A stretch of 33,857 nucleotides of DNA from Desulfobacteraceae bacterium. GTDB lineage: Bacteria > Desulfobacterota > Desulfobacteria > Desulfobacterales > Desulfobacteraceae. Position numbers and translations under genes: made by a program. The stretch lies in NCBI GenBank assembly GCA_003354055.1, contig PIVQ01000014.1:1-33857 (forward strand). Reading direction: 5' to 3'. Position 1 is the stretch's first letter; each line of letters starts with the position of its first letter. This document shows, in pieces, positions 1 to 6,306 of this stretch. Under the pieces are notes generated by a model that saw only the letters and a program-made list of their open reading frames with translations, was not told where the DNA came from and did not search any database.

Positions 1-389
1 CCATCCACATACTTTTTATTGGTGGCATCTACTGGAGAGGTCGGGGTCCTTTGTACATACGTTCTGTTGGTGTTCAGGTTGGTAATTGCACCGGCTGGTG
101 CGGACACGGTTCCTGCTGATACTGTGCCAGGAGTTGAAACAGAGCTTGTGGAAATAGTACCGGCTGACATTGCTCCTGTCACTGTTGCGGAATCAGCATC
201 TATGCTGCTGGTCTCTATGTTGCCCACCTCTATGATATTGGAACCCCTTTGGTTAATATCAGGTTGTTTTGCTGTGCCTGAAGGGGTACCTGTGGAGTCT
301 GCGGCAAATACAAAACCGCAATTAATAAAAAAAATTGCCATAGCTGATACAATGACTTTTTTAAGTGTGCTTAATACGGTGTCGGTCAT
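1..389 (-). CDS. secreted fibre-like protein, paralog 1 (3' end outside window)
   Basis: Reading on the minus strand from the ATG at 389, preceded by a GGAGG ribosome site, gives at least 129 residues and runs off the window. An N-terminal signal peptide is visible (Lys-Lys, a hydrophobic stretch, cleavage near VFA-ADS). It is followed by a low-complexity region with repeats of the type S-A-G-T-V, then the segment TNLNTNRTYVQRTPTSP and a TNKKYVDG motif. That last motif resembles the A-T-K-A-Y-V-D element common in phage tail-fibre-type proteins. The head is nearly identical to the two paralogs that follow upstream (507-1100 and 1232-1747). The window edge falls at the point where the paralogs diverge. 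Function is not known; an exported adhesin or fibre is inferred. Confidence 0.75.
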   Translation of the reverse strand, partial: MTDTVLSTLKKVIVSAMAIFFINCGFVFAADSTGTPSGTAKQPDINQRGSNIIEVGNIETSSIDADSATVTGAMSAGTISTSSVSTPGTVSAGTVSAPAGAITNLNTNRTYVQRTPTSPVDATNKKYVD

Positions 390-506
390 GATTGTTAATC
401 CTCCTGTGATTCAGTTTTTTAATTAGTCACCCAGCATTCCTGAAGGGTGCTCTTTTATGGCACCGGATGCCCACATGTCAATTCATTGCGTAAGTAGCTG
501 AATTTA

Positions 507-1100
507 TTAGTGACCACCATAATTGTAGTTAGTATTAGTACCTACGGAAAAATTTTTAACACAAAAATAGCCACTATAATGTGTGTTCTGATTTCCATTA
601 CTATTTACCCAAGAAATGGCTTGAAGTGTTAACCCACTTGGGCAACCAGAAGAAGAACCCAAAGCATTAATTTGTGACTGTAAAGAACTTATTTTCCCAT
701 CCACATAGCTCTTATTGGTGGCATCTACCGGGGAGGTCGGGGTCCTTTGTACGCAAGTCCTGTTTGTATTCAGATTGGTAATTGCCCCGGCGGGTGCGGA
801 TACGGTTCCGGCAGAAACCGTACCGGAAGTTGACACGGAACTTGCGGAAACTGCCCCGGCTGACACTGATCCGGCTTTCATTGCTCCTGTCACTGTTGCT
901 GAATTTGCATCTATACTGCTGGTCGAAAGATTACCCACGTCTATAATATCAGACCCTCGCTGATTTATACTGGGCTGTGTCGCTGTTCCCGACGGGGCGA
1001 TGGTGCTGTCGGCGGCAAATACAAAACCGCAATTAATAAAAAAAATGGCCATAGCTAATACAATTACTTTTTTAAATATGCTAAAACCGCTGTCAGTCAT
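507..1100 (-). CDS. secreted fibre-like protein, paralog 2
   Basis: 197 residues, ATG at 1100 with AAAGGAG at good spacing. The order is a signal peptide (about 1-29), a Ser/Thr/Ala-rich stretch with five or six copies of an S-A-G-x-V type repeat (about 72-103), the conserved TNLNTNRT-VQRTPTSP segment, the TNKSYVDG motif, a short coiled-coil-like stretch (SSLQSQINALG), and a unique tail. The tail has two cysteines in the arrangement C-P-S-G ... S-G-Y-F-C-V-K, shared in spacing style but not sequence with paralog 3. It has the most repeats of the three. A G8 run (C8 on the plus strand, 1164-1171) lies 64 bases upstream of the start. The family is not recognised; exported surface fibre or adhesin is inferred from the signal peptide and tail-fibre-like motif. 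Confidence 0.8.
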   Translation of the reverse strand: MTDSGFSIFKKVIVLAMAIFFINCGFVFAADSTIAPSGTATQPSINQRGSDIIDVGNLSTSSIDANSATVTGAMKAGSVSAGAVSASSVSTSGTVSAGTVSAPAGAITNLNTNRTCVQRTPTSPVDATNKSYVDGKISSLQSQINALGSSSGCPSGLTLQAISWVNSNGNQNTHYSGYFCVKNFSVGTNTNYNYGGH

Positions 1101-1163
1101 AATCTTACTCCTTTGTAGTAAGTTGGTGATTAGGTACTATAAACGCGAATTATGTAAGCTTTG

Positions 1164-1171
1164 CCCCCCCC
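1164..1171. repeat. homopolymer C8 in the leader of fibre paralog 2
   Basis: Eight consecutive C on the plus strand (G8 in the transcript sense) lie 64 bases upstream of the paralog 2 start codon. Such runs are prone to slipped-strand length change. Whether the tract lies in the promoter or the untranslated leader cannot be settled from sequence. Confidence 0.85.
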
Positions 1172-1231
1172 ATAGAGTGCAAAAACAGCCGATTGCTTTT
1201 TTGTCCGATAAAACCATAAGACTTCCTAAAT

Positions 1232-1747
1232 TTATCTAGACTGATTAGTACTTTGTCGATATTCTTTTATACAGACATAACCAGTCCACTGTTCTGCTGA
1301 GTTAGTCAGCATACCTTTAACATATTTATTTTGATAACCATCTGGACAGCTTGAACCAGAACCACCACCAGCAGCATTTATCTGGGCCTGTAGGGTGTTA
1401 AACATTGCGTCCACATAGGCCTTGTTAGCTGCATCTGCCGGAGAAGTCGGGGTCCTTTGGACGTAAGTCCTATTTGTATTCAGGTTGGTAATTGCCCCGG
1501 TTGGTGCGGATACGGTTCCGGCAGACATTGCTCCTGTCACTGTTGCTGAATCAGCATCTATACTGCTGGTCTCCAGAGTGCCCACTTCTATGATATTCGA
1601 TCCCCTTTGATTTATATCGGGCTGTGTCGCTGTTCCTGACGGGGTGCCGGTACTGTCTGCGGCAAAAACAATACCGCAATTAATAAATAAAATGGCCATG
1701 GCTGATACAATGATTTTATTACGGATGCTAAATACGTTGGCGACCAT
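1232..1747 (-). CDS. secreted fibre-like protein, paralog 3
   Basis: 171 residues, ATG at 1747 preceded by AAAGGAGG. It has the same plan as its neighbours: signal peptide ending near VFA-ADS, the NQRGS-IIEVG-L-TSSIDADSATVTGAM block, only one SAGTV repeat, TNLNTNRTYVQRTPTSP, NKAYVDAM, and a distinct tail with C-P-D-G-Y ... W-T-G-Y-V-C-I-K. It is probably the first gene of the minus-strand unit, since an AT-rich promoter-like region lies at 1849-1868. The leader carries a perfect 9-bp hairpin and a run of nine C (G9 on the plus strand, 1807-1815). The product is probably exported. The two tail cysteines could form a disulfide. Function unknown. Confidence 0.8.
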   Translation of the reverse strand: MVANVFSIRNKIIVSAMAILFINCGIVFAADSTGTPSGTATQPDINQRGSNIIEVGTLETSSIDADSATVTGAMSAGTVSAPTGAITNLNTNRTYVQRTPTSPADAANKAYVDAMFNTLQAQINAAGGGSGSSCPDGYQNKYVKGMLTNSAEQWTGYVCIKEYRQSTNQSR

Positions 1748-1781
1748 GATTCTTAATCCTCCTTTGATTCAGTTTTGTGAT

Positions 1782-1815
1782 CCCCCAGGAGCGCGACAAC
1801 GTTCCTGGGGGGGGG
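1782..1815 (-). promoter_or_regulatory. leader hairpin plus C9 tract of fibre paralog 3
   Basis: CCCCCAGGA (1782-1790) and TCCTGGGGG (1803-1811) form a perfect 9-bp stem with a 12-base loop. The outer arm sits within a run of nine G (1807-1815). It lies 35-68 bases upstream of the ATG at 1747, so it is probably in the mRNA leader. The leader of paralog 1 has a weaker hairpin at the same place (CACCC/GGGTG, near 427-447). In both, the sequence between hairpin and start codon is conserved (AAACTGAATCA, then AGGAGG). Confidence 0.6.
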
Positions 1816-1848
1816 TGCTTGATCAAGTCAAAAAGATTTTCTTAAATA

Positions 1849-1868
1849 GCTATATTATATATTATAAC
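1849..1868. promoter_or_regulatory. operator-like near-palindrome, site a (fibre operon promoter)
   Basis: GCTATATTATATATTATAAC. It matches the perfect 20-bp palindromes at 9807 and 27393 except for one arm position. On the minus strand it contains two overlapping TATAAT-like -10 elements for the fibre operon. No good -35 was found. Confidence 0.45.
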
Positions 1869-1957
1869 ATTCAAAAAAATACAACTTTTTCTTGACACTC
1901 TTTTTCATATCGATATTGCCCTTTCCCTGTCAGAACAAATGACCAGTTCATTTTATC

Positions 1958-2188
1958 CTATCTATGAGCCAACGGATTGTTCAGGTTGACTGCTTGCAGT
2001 AAATCACACAATTCACCAGGTCTGATCACGATTTGAGAACAATAATGACAGGATAGGCCTCTCTTTTGGAAAATTCCATTGAAAATTTCTACAGCAACTT
2101 CTGATTTTCGATCCCCAGACAAAGTCTTATTGTTGAGTTTAAAATTTACGTTGCATTTGTTCGATATCTTTAATATGATAGCACTCAT
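1958..2188 (-). CDS. possible small hypothetical protein (weak)
   Basis: An open frame with an in-frame ATG at 2188 gives 76 residues ending NLNNPLAHR and containing C-H-Y-C. No ribosome site is visible before 2188, and the longer version (from 2233) overlaps the start of the well-supported gene at 2210. It may be a real small gene or a chance frame in a divergent promoter region. Confidence 0.2.
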   Translation of the reverse strand: MSAIILKISNKCNVNFKLNNKTLSGDRKSEVAVEIFNGIFQKRGLSCHYCSQIVIRPGELCDLLQAVNLNNPLAHR

Positions 2189-2209
2189 TATTTCGAAAGG
2201 ATCCCATTT

Positions 2210-2476
2210 ATGCACCCTGAACTGAAAATTCAAAAAATGGTAAGCCGTGTGGTTTCAGACCATAACATTAGTTTTAACCTTCCCGGTGTCAGACTACCGC
2301 GAGAAGACGCGGCCGATCCATCCGGCTTTTTACCTATTCTGTTTGAACAGCAGCAGGCTTTATCTGAGCTTATCGGTCTGCCGGATCGGCTCCAGCCTAA
2401 AGCCTATGGCCAGGTGCTTGACGATCATCTTGAATTCATTTTAGGAATCTGTTTTCCGGAAACTGCAAAGGATTAA
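2210..2476 (+). CDS. small hypothetical protein, first gene of transfer operon 1
   Basis: 88 residues with no signal peptide and no membrane segment. The ATG at 2210 follows GAAAGGA at normal spacing. The stop (TAA 2474-2476) lies 2 bases before the GTG of the next gene, so the two are translationally linked. The C-terminal half is acidic and helical in character (QVLDDHLEFILGI). I do not recognise the family. By position (just before the TraW/IcmX-position genes) it could be a small cytoplasmic accessory of the secretion system. Confidence 0.65.
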   Translation: MHPELKIQKMVSRVVSDHNISFNLPGVRLPREDAADPSGFLPILFEQQQALSELIGLPDRLQPKAYGQVLDDHLEFILGICFPETAKD

Positions 2477-2478
2477 CT

Positions 2479-4437
2479 GTGAAAAAAAACCTTATCATTC
2501 TATTCTTTTTGCTTTGCCCGGCAATCGGTTTTGCAGAAGATGCAACAGATTATTATATCCTTCATGATACCCCTGTCCTGATCGAATATGCGGCCAAAGG
2601 CAGCACGCCAAAGGATCCACAATCCAAAACAACGGTGATACAGGGGTTTAAAAATATTTATAACCCCAACAATTCTATTGTTATCTGCAGGCGGGAAGAT
2701 CGCTGTTCCGCAGGTCAAAACATAACCTTTCCCAGTGTGAGCCTGGTTCCTCCTTCCTTATCAGCATCAAACCCGGATTATTCGTACTTGAAAAAATTCA
2801 GGGTGTTTGTCCCCCCGGGAACCACAAGTTTGAACCTGAATATCATACCTGTTGCCGGTAAAAATGTTAGGGCAGCTGCCCGCATGAATTATGTACCGGA
2901 ATGCAAAGGGTGTAATTCTCCCGGGGAGTTAACATATACAGAAGCTGGCTCATACGAACTTCGGTATCTGGATTATTCTGAAATCAACCTGCAGGCAGAA
3001 AATGAACAGATCAATATATACAAAGCCCCCCCCTACCCTTTTGCAAAAGGTATCAATCCATTATCCGAGAATCACGCAGGATGGGTATATGTAGACGTTT
3101 TTTCCGGTGTGCAAAATATCAAAAGCATCAACTACACAATTACGGTCAATACGATGACTTATAAAGACTGGTATAGGGACTATTACAGTGGGAATGATGC
3201 TTATGGTCTGGATGATCAAAGTATTCTGCCTTCAGTTGCCGCCCTTGCAGGTTCCATGGTGATGCAATCCTTTGGTATGGAGATAACAGAAGCACTATTA
3301 AAGGAACTTGGCATCCAGCATATGGCCAGTTCCGGTGAATCCGTCACAAGCTCTATTGTTTCCGGTGGCGGAACTGTAATCCCTTTTGGATGTTGTAAGG
3401 TGTATTGCTGTGTGGGTATAGGGATTATGGCAACGCCTCTGAGTGTTTTTAATTCTTACCAGGAATTTACAACAAGTACCATTCTCGACCTTGAGTCCCT
3501 GTTCCTCAGTGCCAACCAGACTTTTTACAATTACTGGGGCATTCCCATTGCCTCAGAGTTTGCCAAAAACAGAGAAGCGTTTTCTAAACTTGTCGCAAAC
3601 CAGGATCAGGCCTTTCACGACTATTTTGTAGAGCTTGGGGTTGCACAACAGGAAATGAAAATTCAGGAGAAGTTAGGCAAAAACGCCATTTTTAAAAACA
3701 TTCATTTAGGATCTGATATTGCCAAGTCTGTACAGGCACAAAAAAAAGCAGAACCCAAATTAACCGCGAAATTTTTTGAAGACGTGGAAAAGTACCGGGG
3801 CAAATTTAAAAATCCGGAGACTCTCTTTTATCATCATCTGGAAAATAAGGATGAAGACATTTCAGGAGATACCCTTGTTTCATCAACCGGTACCCTGGAT
3901 CCCGATCAGATTAAAACTGCCATGGCAATTAATGAACTCATTGTGGATCCGTATCCGGAACTGCAGATCTCTGATGCCAATAAAAAAACAGAACCCGGCA
4001 AAACCTATGAGACCCTTCGTTTAGTTAAAAAGGCCCAGTTAACCTTAGTTCAATATCTGCTCAGTCAAAACATATCCGAGCAATCCCCGACCATTACCGC
4101 AGAAGTTGTAAATAAAATAAGGGGCTACATGGGGGTCACGGAAGCCCCCCTGCCTGAGGGTGAACGGATCTCTTCAAAAGCGTTCATGGATCTTTTGACA
4201 GACAGTCGCAATGCAAATCCCAACTGGTATGCTGAGATCCCGGAAAAAAACAAGTATGGTATATCCCGGGATAAACTCATTACAAAAGCATTTACCTTTC
4301 AACAAGAACTTCATGATCTTCATAAATTACAGGTAAAAACACTTCTAATGGCCCAGACCCTCGCCATCAAGATAAATGAGTTAACAGACCGGCAACTGAC
4401 TGTAGCGTTTAAAGACGCCACATCAAACAATTTTTAA
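2479..4437 (+). CDS. secreted T4BSS protein at TraW/IcmX position, long form
   Basis: 652 residues. The GTG at 2479 is chosen because AAAGGA sits 7 bases before it. A clear signal peptide (about 1-19, cleavage near GFA-EDA) predicts a periplasmic or exported protein. Residues 20 to about 290 form a domain unique to this protein. A cysteine cluster G-C-C-K-V-Y-C-C follows near 305-312. The C-terminal part (about 360-652) matches the next gene along its length. Shared landmarks are AQQEMK, NPYPELQI and PNWYAE. Gene order (this pair, then TraX/IcmV-like, then TraY/DotA) equals IncI traW-traX-traY, so an IcmX/TraW-type role in the transfer machine is likely by context. Direct homology to IcmX was not established. 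Confidence 0.7.
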   Translation: MKKNLIILFFLLCPAIGFAEDATDYYILHDTPVLIEYAAKGSTPKDPQSKTTVIQGFKNIYNPNNSIVICRREDRCSAGQNITFPSVSLVPPSLSASNPDYSYLKKFRVFVPPGTTSLNLNIIPVAGKNVRAAARMNYVPECKGCNSPGELTYTEAGSYELRYLDYSEINLQAENEQINIYKAPPYPFAKGINPLSENHAGWVYVDVFSGVQNIKSINYTITVNTMTYKDWYRDYYSGNDAYGLDDQSILPSVAALAGSMVMQSFGMEITEALLKELGIQHMASSGESVTSSIVSGGGTVIPFGCCKVYCCVGIGIMATPLSVFNSYQEFTTSTILDLESLFLSANQTFYNYWGIPIASEFAKNREAFSKLVANQDQAFHDYFVELGVAQQEMKIQEKLGKNAIFKNIHLGSDIAKSVQAQKKAEPKLTAKFFEDVEKYRGKFKNPETLFYHHLENKDEDISGDTLVSSTGTLDPDQIKTAMAINELIVDPYPELQISDANKKTEPGKTYETLRLVKKAQLTLVQYLLSQNISEQSPTITAEVVNKIRGYMGVTEAPLPEGERISSKAFMDLLTDSRNANPNWYAEIPEKNKYGISRDKLITKAFTFQQELHDLHKLQVKTLLMAQTLAIKINELTDRQLTVAFKDATSNNF

Positions 4438-4451
4438 TAAAGAGGTTATTT

Positions 4452-5579
4452 ATGAAAAAACTAATTTCTACCATTTTCTCATTTTCCCTGCTTGCCCTGA
4501 TTCTTACAGTGCCGGCTGATACCGGGGCGACCGGGGCGACGGTAACGGGTTGCTGTAATAGTTCCGGCCCCATTGCAACCCCTATGGACGTTAGCATTGC
4601 CGCAACAGAAGCCACTGCAGCGGTTAATGCCTTTACTGCAGCAGAATCGGAACTCATCAATGCAAACATCTACAATGCAGGACAGTCCATCACAGCTGAG
4701 ATTCAAAAAAGCAGGACTGCATCCTCAAAGCTTTTTGAAAACCAGAATACCGCACTTCGTGAGCTTTTTATTGGATTTGGTGCTGCCCAGCAAGAGATGA
4801 AAACCCAAGAACGGTCCGGTAAGTTTGCCCGGTTTAATTCCCTTTGCGTCGGCCCGGAGGTTGGTGCAGGTATCCAGGTGGGTAAAAAAGCTGAAAAAAA
4901 ACTGTCCAAAAAACTGGAGGATGACACCAAAGAGTATAATAAGTTCTGGAAAAATCCAGATGATCTCAGAGATCACCACGCCAAAAAAGATCCTGAAAAA
5001 ATCAATGCGGATGTTCTATTCCCGGTAAACAAGACGTTGGTGCCTGAAGAATTGAAGCATGCCCAGAATATGGTGGAATTGATTGTGAATCCCTATCCGG
5101 AACTGCAGATACCTGAGGAGGTAAAAGGGACAGATCAAGCCAAGTTGTATGAACTTTTACAAAAACAGAAAAAAGCCCTGCTTGCAATACCACAATTAGT
5201 ATTCAATAAAAGCCTGGCCGCTGTTTCACCCACACTTCCTTTAGGAAATCAGGCAACAGAATTACACCGGCAAATGGGAGGAACCGGCACACCTGAACAG
5301 GTTGTGGACGGAAAGATTTCTCCATATGCATTTTTAGATCTTTCTGCAGACAGTCGGTTTGCCAGTCCAAACTGGTATGCTGAGGTTGCAACAAAGGATG
5401 AACTTGCACTACTTCGGGAATCTTTGGCCATGAATGCAGCCCTTTTGGAAATCCAAAACAGAAAACTTGAATTGATTCAGTTACAAACTCTTATGGCAGC
5501 ACAGGAAAGTGCCATGAAGATACAGGAGAACATGAATCCCACTCTCAATGACCAATTTATCAAAGCAACAAAACAATAG
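4452..5579 (+). CDS. secreted T4BSS protein, short paralog of the preceding gene
   Basis: 375 residues. The ATG at 4452 follows AGAGG, 14 bases after the upstream stop. It has its own signal peptide (MKKLISTIFSFSLLALIL), then V-T-G-C-C-N, which aligns with the cysteine cluster of the long form. The shared domain follows: AQQEMKTQERSGK, NPYPELQI, DSRFASPNWYAE, and a helical tail ending near SAMKIQENM. It therefore equals the C-terminal half of the 652-residue neighbour without the 290-residue N-terminal domain, a tandem duplication. It is probably periplasmic and may assemble with the long form. Exact function unknown. Confidence 0.75.
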   Translation: MKKLISTIFSFSLLALILTVPADTGATGATVTGCCNSSGPIATPMDVSIAATEATAAVNAFTAAESELINANIYNAGQSITAEIQKSRTASSKLFENQNTALRELFIGFGAAQQEMKTQERSGKFARFNSLCVGPEVGAGIQVGKKAEKKLSKKLEDDTKEYNKFWKNPDDLRDHHAKKDPEKINADVLFPVNKTLVPEELKHAQNMVELIVNPYPELQIPEEVKGTDQAKLYELLQKQKKALLAIPQLVFNKSLAAVSPTLPLGNQATELHRQMGGTGTPEQVVDGKISPYAFLDLSADSRFASPNWYAEVATKDELALLRESLAMNAALLEIQNRKLELIQLQTLMAAQESAMKIQENMNPTLNDQFIKATKQ

Positions 5580-5616
5580 TCAAATATAAGGAGATCACAC
5601 ATGAGAGCCCTTAAAC

Positions 5617-5700
5617 ATGACCTACCACGGCTTCATGCGTGAGATGAATCAGTTAAACCATTTCGACATCGAAGAATCCGGTCCTGCGATAACACCTTAA
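5617..5700 (+). CDS. possible 27-residue peptide, or frameshifted small gene
   Basis: AAGGAG at 5589-5594 is an excellent ribosome site for ATG 5601, but that frame closes after 13 codons at 5640. A second ATG at 5617, in another frame, reads 27 residues including GFMREMNQLNHFDIEES, which looks protein-like, and stops at 5700. Either a short leader peptide precedes the IcmV-like gene, or one small gene is shifted by an indel or by ribosomal frameshifting. No homolog recognised. Confidence 0.3.
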   Translation: MTYHGFMREMNQLNHFDIEESGPAITP

Positions 5701-5730
5701 ATTATCCGATTCTAACGGAAGGGGGATCTT

Positions 5731-6306
5731 TTGAAAAATAAAGAACGAACGAATCAAAAACGGCCAGCAACCAAAGATGAATCTCAGAGGCGTGTTAAAA
5801 CATACGCTAAAAAGGGGATAATGTTTTTGATATGGCCGATTATCTGGCCTTTTCATCAGGTTAAACAGTCTAAAAAAAACTATAAACAAGCCACTTCAAA
5901 TATTAAAGATCAGGTCCATACTTTAAAAAAGAACCGGGATCCCTGGGCAAAGAATGCTCCGGATATGAGCAATTTTGAGCAGGTTTTAAATCACTGGGAT
6001 GTTCAAGAGGAGGATATTGAAACCCTGATTGGTGGTCTTAAGGCTCAGATGCTCTTATTTTCCTGTCTTGGCCTTTGGGGAGTATGGCTGCTGACCGGCT
6101 CCTTATACTCAATCTTGCACGGTATCCCCTTGGCTTTTCTCGGGTCGGCAATATTTATAACCCGATTATGGAGAGTGCAGGTATTACAACGCCGAAGATT
6201 TGTTTTTTTTAAGGACTGGTTCTTATGGGGGACCTTTGCCTGGGTAGGAACTGAAAGCCCTATTGCATTTGAAAAACGTTTAAAACAGGAAGGTCGCAAT
6301 GAGTAG
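5731..6306 (+). CDS. icmV/traX-like: IcmV/TraX-like T4BSS membrane protein
   Basis: 191 residues. A TTG start at 5731 is preferred: AAGGGGG precedes it by 5 bases and no early in-frame ATG exists. The N-terminus is basic with an amphipathic tryptophan/proline-rich segment (about 30-42: IMFLIWPIIWPF). Two membrane segments lie at about 107-145 (MLLFSCLGLWGVWLL and IPLAFLGSAIFI), followed by a basic C-terminus. Size, topology and position directly upstream of a DotA homolog match Legionella IcmV (icmV-dotA pair) and IncI TraX (traX-traY). IcmV is an inner-membrane accessory of the Dot/Icm system. The stop overlaps the DotA start (ATGAGTAG), indicating coupling. Confidence 0.7.
   Translation: MKNKERTNQKRPATKDESQRRVKTYAKKGIMFLIWPIIWPFHQVKQSKKNYKQATSNIKDQVHTLKKNRDPWAKNAPDMSNFEQVLNHWDVQEEDIETLIGGLKAQMLLFSCLGLWGVWLLTGSLYSILHGIPLAFLGSAIFITRLWRVQVLQRRRFVFFKDWFLWGTFAWVGTESPIAFEKRLKQEGRNE

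Larger units (their letters stand above)
1748..2209. other. divergent regulatory region between fibre operon and transfer operon
   Basis: This 460-base gap holds the fibre operon leader and promoter (1748-1870) on the minus strand. A TTGACA at 1892-1897 faces right without a convincing -10. The stretch 1958-2188 has a weak minus-strand reading frame, listed separately. Nothing else was recognised. Confidence 0.5.

Noticed and set aside
715..963. Plus-strand open frames opposite the fibre genes (also 19-426 and 1000-1239)
   Set aside because: They mirror the repetitive coding sequence of the minus-strand genes, have no ribosome sites and their translations show only complementary repeats.
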